Assembly (NCBI RefSeq): GCF_000208745.1
Contig: NC_030853.1
Coordinates: forward strand, 10,326,252-10,390,251
Reading direction: 5' to 3'
Length of the DNA: 64,000 nucleotides
Source: Theobroma cacao
Taxonomy: Eukaryota; Streptophyta; Magnoliopsida; Malvales; Malvaceae
A program made the translations under genes and the position numbers. This document shows, piece by piece, positions 59,871-64,000 of this stretch (positions are counted from its first letter, which is position 1; every line of letters begins with the position of its first letter). Below the pieces are notes generated by a model that was not told where the DNA came from, ran no database searches, and saw only the letters and a list, made by a program, of their open reading frames with translations.

Positions 59871-60492
59871 TGTCGCATTTGACTTGTTTGCGTATCACTG
59901 AAACCTTCATTTTTCAAATTATTTATTATGTATGGGTTCATTATTACCAAGTTATTAATCATTTAAGGGTTTGATGAGGGGTTTTTAATAAGAATGAAAT
60001 TAAATTGCATTGTTTTAAAACAAGTGCATCATGATTTTAAATTCTTCCCTATTGTTGCTTGTTCCCTTCTTTGTTCACTCATTGGGTTTATACTCACCAT
60101 TTTCAACTTCATGTTTTCAGATCACGAGGCAGCCGGTAACTAGGACGAGGTGTCCTTGTAGACTTGTATCCATATTTTGGTAGGTGTCTCGGCATTCAGT
60201 AGCTGTACATTCATCCGAGTCCCTTCGTTGGAAGTCGAGTATTCTTTTGTTGTGTATAGACAAACCTAATGTAAATTATTAAGATACATGTTATAGACAA
60301 TGTATATACACTTGTTTGGTATGCCAGTATAAGGTGGCAATATTATCTTGACCTTAAGTTATGAAATGTGACTTAGCAATTTATGATGGAATGATGAACA
60401 CGTAAGATTAATAGGCTTGCTTAGGCTTAGTGGACTACGTCCATTAGGCCCATGCACCGGTCATGGCCCGAAATTTGGGTCGTGACATTGAT

Positions 60493-61342
60493 TCTACAGA
60501 TACTTGGATAGTAGATTCTAGACCCACTAACCATGTTTGCAATTCTTTATAGGGGTTTCAAGAAAGGAGAAAACTGAATAAAGGGCAGTTTCGGATGAGG
60601 ATGGCAAATGACACCTTCGTTTTAGCATTAGCAATGGGAGCCATTATTCTTCAATTTCCTTATGGTCGTAGCTTAGTTTTGGAAAATGTTTATTACATTC
60701 CAAAGACTTATAGAAATTTGATTTCTATCTTTTGTCTAATAAAGTCTGGATATTCAGTTTATTTTAGTGAGACACTTAGTATTTATTTGAATAAAGATTT
60801 TATTTGTTCTGGAATTGTAAGATATAATCTTCATTTCCTTGAGCCTATGACTTATTCTACAAATTCTATAAAAGCAATACGATTTGAAACTAAAAGAGTC
60901 AAAGAATCTAGTATAAATCAAAATTATCTTTGGCATCTGCGTTTAGGTCATATCAATCAAAATAGACACAATAGGCTTATAAAGGATGATACTCTACCAG
61001 ACATGGTTGATTGTCCTTTTCCAGTATGTGAGCATTGTATTGAAGCTAAAATACTAAAGGGGCTTTCTAGGCAAAAGGTAATAGAATGCCAAACGTTCTA
61101 GACTTGGTGCACACAGATGTGTGTGGACCAATGAACGTAAAAGCTAGAGGAGTTATGAATATTTCATAACTTTTATTGATGATTACTCGAGACATGGCTT
61201 TGTGTATTTAATGCATAGAAATAGTTAATCCGTTGAAAAGTTTAAAGAATTCAAAGCCGAAGTTCAAAAGCAACTGGGCAAGCCATTGAAACAACTTCGA
61301 TCAGATCGAGGAGGTGAGTATTTATCAAATGAATATGATCCT
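60493..61342 (+). pseudogene. Copia protease and integrase N-terminal half, broken
   Basis: Directly after LTR-A the reading is STDTWIVDSRPTNHVCNS. The protease motif DSGA has become DSRP, so the catalytic site is damaged. A TAG follows; the open stretch at 60595-61101 then carries LENVYYIPKTYRNLIS and the integrase zinc finger WHLRLGHINQNR with CEHC. The catalytic core starts (DLVHTDVCGP) but shifts frame, resumes at RSDRGGEYLSNEYD near 61297-61340, and is then cut: the last third of integrase is missing. Confidence 0.88.
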
Positions 61343-62915
61343 ATTACATATAAGGAAGCTATTAACGATGTTGATGCTGAAGAATGGCATAAGGCAATGA
61401 AATCTGAGTTAGACTCCATGAATTCTAAGAAAGTTTGAACTTTAGTAGATCCACTTGAAGGGATAAAACCTATAGGGTGCAAATGGATTTATAAGAGAAA
61501 AAAAGAAAGTGATGGGAAGGTAGAGACCTTCAAGGCTAGACTAGTGGCCAAGGGTTTTACCCAAAGAGAAAGGATTGACTATGAGGAAACCTTCTCGCTA
61601 GTTGCTATGCTTAAATCCATCAGAATCCTCTTATCCATAGCCACACATCTTCATTATGAGATATGGCAAATGGATGTCAATACCGCATTTTTAAATGGAG
61701 ATCTTGAATAGCACATTTATATGGCTCAACTAGAAGGTTTCATTAAAAAAAGCCACGAGCATAAGGTTTGTGAATTGCAGAGGTCCATTTATGGACTTAA
61801 GCAAGCATCTAGGTCTTGGAACATAAGATTTGATACTGCTATCAAATCATACGATTTCCAGCAAAATGTTGACGAACCCTATGTCTATAAAAGGATACAG
61901 AATAAAAAGGTTATTTTCCTAGTCCTTTATGTTGATGACATTCTACTCATTGGGAATGATATAGGAATGTTATCAACAGTTAAGGGTTGGTTGAACCATC
62001 AATTCAATATAAAGGATTTGGGAGAAGCTAGCTATGTTCTATGGATCAAAGTTATAAGGGATCGTAAGAACAAGCAAACAGCATTATCTCAAGCATCCTA
62101 CATAGACAAGATTTTGGCCATGTTTGCTATGCTAGATTCCAAGAAGGGTTTTATGCCCTCTAGACATGGAATCAAACTTTCTAAGGAAATGTCACCTAAA
62201 ACTCCAGAAGAAGTTGAATACATGAGACGGATTCCATATGCATCTGTCGTTGGAAGTCTCATGTATGCTATGCTATGCACTAGGCCAGATATTTGCTATC
62301 CAATTGGATTGGTTAGTAGATTTCAGTCAAACCCAAGCATGGAACATTGGACTGTAGCCAAGTGCATTTTTAAATATCTTTGTAGAACGAAGAATTACAT
62401 GCTTGTATATTCTGGAAGTGACCTTGTAGCGATAGGGTACATTGATTCAGATTTTCAATTTGATGTTGATTCTAGAAAATCAACATCAGGATCTATTTTC
62501 ACCATTAGAGGAGAAGCCATAGTTTGGAGGAGTGTAAAGCAATTTGTATTGCAGACACTACTATGGAAGTAGAGTATGTTACGGCTCGTGAAGCAGAAAA
62601 GGAAGTTGCATGGCTCCGTAAGTTCCTTATGAACCTTGAAGTAATTTCAGATGCGAACAAGCCTATTAAACTCTGTTTTGATAACAGTGGAGCAGTGGCT
62701 AACTCAAAAGAATAGCGGAATCATAAAGCAGCAAAACATATTGAAAGAAAGTATCATCTCATTCGAGAGATCATACAACGTGGAGAAGTACTTGTGAAGA
62801 AAATTCCAACCAAGCAAAACCTCGCTGATCCATTCACAAAGACTCTAACACAAAAGAGTTTTGATCGCCACTTAGAAGGTCTTGGAATAAGGGAAATGTC
62901 ATACTTGCTTCAGGG
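61343..62915 (+). pseudogene. Copia reverse transcriptase and RNase H, broken
   Basis: The reading starts at the pre-RT block (TYKEAINDVDAEEWHKAM) fused to integrase. A TGA (about 61437) and a TAG (about 61708) interrupt the fingers region (KPIGCKWIYKRK, DVNTAFLNGDLE). The main open part at 61721-62572 (283 codons) holds IYGLKQASRSW, the YVDDILLIGND active site (about 61929) and SLMYAMLCTRPDICY. A frameshift near 62560 leads into RNase H (VEYVTAREAEKEVAWLRKFL), one more TAG at about 62713, and the end HIERKYHLIREII. The enzyme would make cDNA in the particle. Confidence 0.92.
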
Positions 62916-62927
62916 CAAGTGGGAGAT
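62914..62927 (+). other. Polypurine tract of Copia element
   Basis: GCAAGTGGGAGAT directly precedes the 3' LTR start TGTTAGGAATTTTG. Confidence 0.75.
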
Positions 62928-64000
62928 TGTTAGGAATTTTGAGAATATCGTGCCCTGGAAAGCAAGTATATTCTCATGTTTAAATTCATTGAATTTATTT
63001 GTAATGAAAGTACATTTTGATAATAAGACAAAGAGTTTGTTTTAGTAAGCATTCGTTATCTAGTTATTAAGGTACCAAGATTCTATTGAGATATTAAAAT
63101 ACATTTATATGAAGAGTCAAACATAAAAGACATGTATTTTAATTAAATCTAAAAATTATTCACAGCCATATAATAAAGCTGGTCACTTTATTATGTTAAG
63201 GCTGTAGTGTCCAGATTACTTCCAATGAAATGAATGTGATTCATTACAAGGGAATGATGAGTCTCAAATCATCAAAATGGTTGACTTCGAGTAATGACAC
63301 TATAACATGGAATCATGTGGGAATCAAATTGAAGTTTTACCGTTACCTAAATCTTGATCTCACACTTATGCATTTGCTTATAGTAGAACCGAAATCCTGA
63401 TTGATAGTGTACTCGTGTTTAATCTCCTTATAATCTTCGATTTACCATAAGCATGATCATCATAAAGCATTGATCTAGACTTCATATTTTGAGATTATAA
63501 TTGAGATGAACATCTAGGAACATATATTCAGATAATGGAGTTCATAGCATTAACATCACTTCTAATGATTTCAAGAAGATTGGTGATTAATCTAGGCCCA
63601 GCGAATTAATGAATTAGCTACTCATCACATCTGGATACTCAAAAGATTAGATCTAGAGTATTGAATCACTAATTGGATGAAATTTGAGACTAGGGGACAA
63701 AATTGACTTAAAGGGTAAAATGGTAATTTCACTTTTGTCATTGGATGGTTATGAAGGTTCACAATATAAGGATTGCAATTGGACAACTAATAATTAATAT
63801 CAAATATTGAATTATTTCTTGTAATAATTGTTAATCCAAGAGTGCAACCATGAATCTATGGTGGAGTGATTTCATGGTTAATAAGCTTGAATTATTTTTA
63901 ATGAGATTAAGAATAATTCTAAGTTTATTGGAGCTTGGAATATCTATGTCCAAATAGATTCCCCACTTAGCTTCGTAGAATTCAACTTGTTTAAGTTGGA
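62928..64000 (+). repeat. Copia 3' LTR, first 1.07 kb
   Basis: Collinear with 52982-54055. About 13 differences over the first 265 bases by eye. The remainder, and any target duplication partner to CTAGG (52977-52981), lies beyond the window. Confidence 0.93.

Larger units (their letters stand above)
58893..60120 (+). other. Candidate LTR intron 2 (57905 copy)
   Basis: Donor ATCG|GTGAGT; acceptor after TTTTCAACTTCATGTTTTCAG. The span contains the minisatellite, TA run and CTGCAG palindromes. Confidence 0.35.
57905..60487 (+). repeat. Solo LTR-A inserted in Copia coding region (2.58 kb)
   Basis: It starts TGTGAGACCTCAAC, ends TTTGGGTCGTGACA, and is flanked by perfect TTGAT duplications (57900-57904 and 60488-60492). 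It contains all standard blocks: TATA box, GAGA hairpin (58502-58536), donor/acceptor-like pairs, 43-bp minisatellite, TA run and palindromes (59488-59650, 59828-59870). Confidence 0.94.
52982..64000 (+). mobile_element. Ty1/Copia element, degenerate, right end outside window
   Basis: The order is 5' LTR, primer site, 1.95-kb leader, gag with CCHC, protease, integrase, RT, RNase H, polypurine tract and 3' LTR. Integrase before RT defines Copia. The LTRs look about 95% identical over the first few hundred bases. An LTR-A sits between gag and protease, and integrase has a large deletion. The sublineage was not assigned. Confidence 0.93.

Noticed and set aside
1..64000. Integrated viral sequence (pararetrovirus or other)
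   Set aside because: All pol fragments have retrotransposon domain order, LTRs, primer sites and polypurine tracts. No movement protein, coat protein or envelope-like reading was seen.

Overview
This window is repeat-derived DNA from a flowering-plant nuclear genome, most likely a eudicot. It is AT-rich, carries one 440-N assembly gap, and is built almost entirely of nested LTR retrotransposons. I see no intact host gene, tRNA, rRNA, CRISPR array or bacterial feature. Nearly all short open frames are chance frames in LTRs or non-coding retroelement DNA. I could not assign the plant family.

Layout. (1) 1-8409: a decayed Ty3/Gypsy chromovirus (Tekay/Del type) on the minus strand, with gag, protease, RT, RNase H, integrase and a readable chromodomain. 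(2) 8472-11915: non-coding internal DNA of a large non-autonomous LTR element (called LARD-B here), interrupted by a 1.2-kb solo LTR. (3) 11916-20853: an odd composite of one chimeric U3 followed by three tandem R-U5 units; the third is split by a 2.9-kb Tekay solo LTR. (4) 20854-22426: the 5' end of a minus-strand Copia element (LTR, primer-binding site, start of gag). (5) 22613-25207: solo LTR-A. (6) 25208-32421: remains of a Tat/Athila-type Gypsy element (gag pieces, tRNA-Asp-type primer site, LTR) with another LTR-A inserted. (7) 32422-52981: a LARD-B element, minus strand. Its LTR is split by a complete LARD-A element (34049-46747, two LTRs, perfect initiator-Met primer site, TTTTC target duplication), which itself carries a Tekay-like solo LTR. 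The LARD-B interior is split by LTR-A at 49028-51712. (8) 52982-64000: a Copia element with decayed gag-pol, running off the right edge, with an LTR-A inserted at its gag/protease junction.

Order of events from the nesting: Copia and two LTR-A copies landed in older elements, and LARD-A landed in a LARD-B LTR before receiving the Tekay solo LTR. Eight insertions have 5-bp target duplications that are exact or differ at one base, which fixes their boundaries.

Most unusual points: the tandem R-U5 array; splice-signal-like structure kept inside the long LTRs of two families; arrays of CTGCAG-centred palindromes in LTR-A; and the matching termini of the non-autonomous LARDs and the Tekay chromovirus, which suggest mobilisation in trans.
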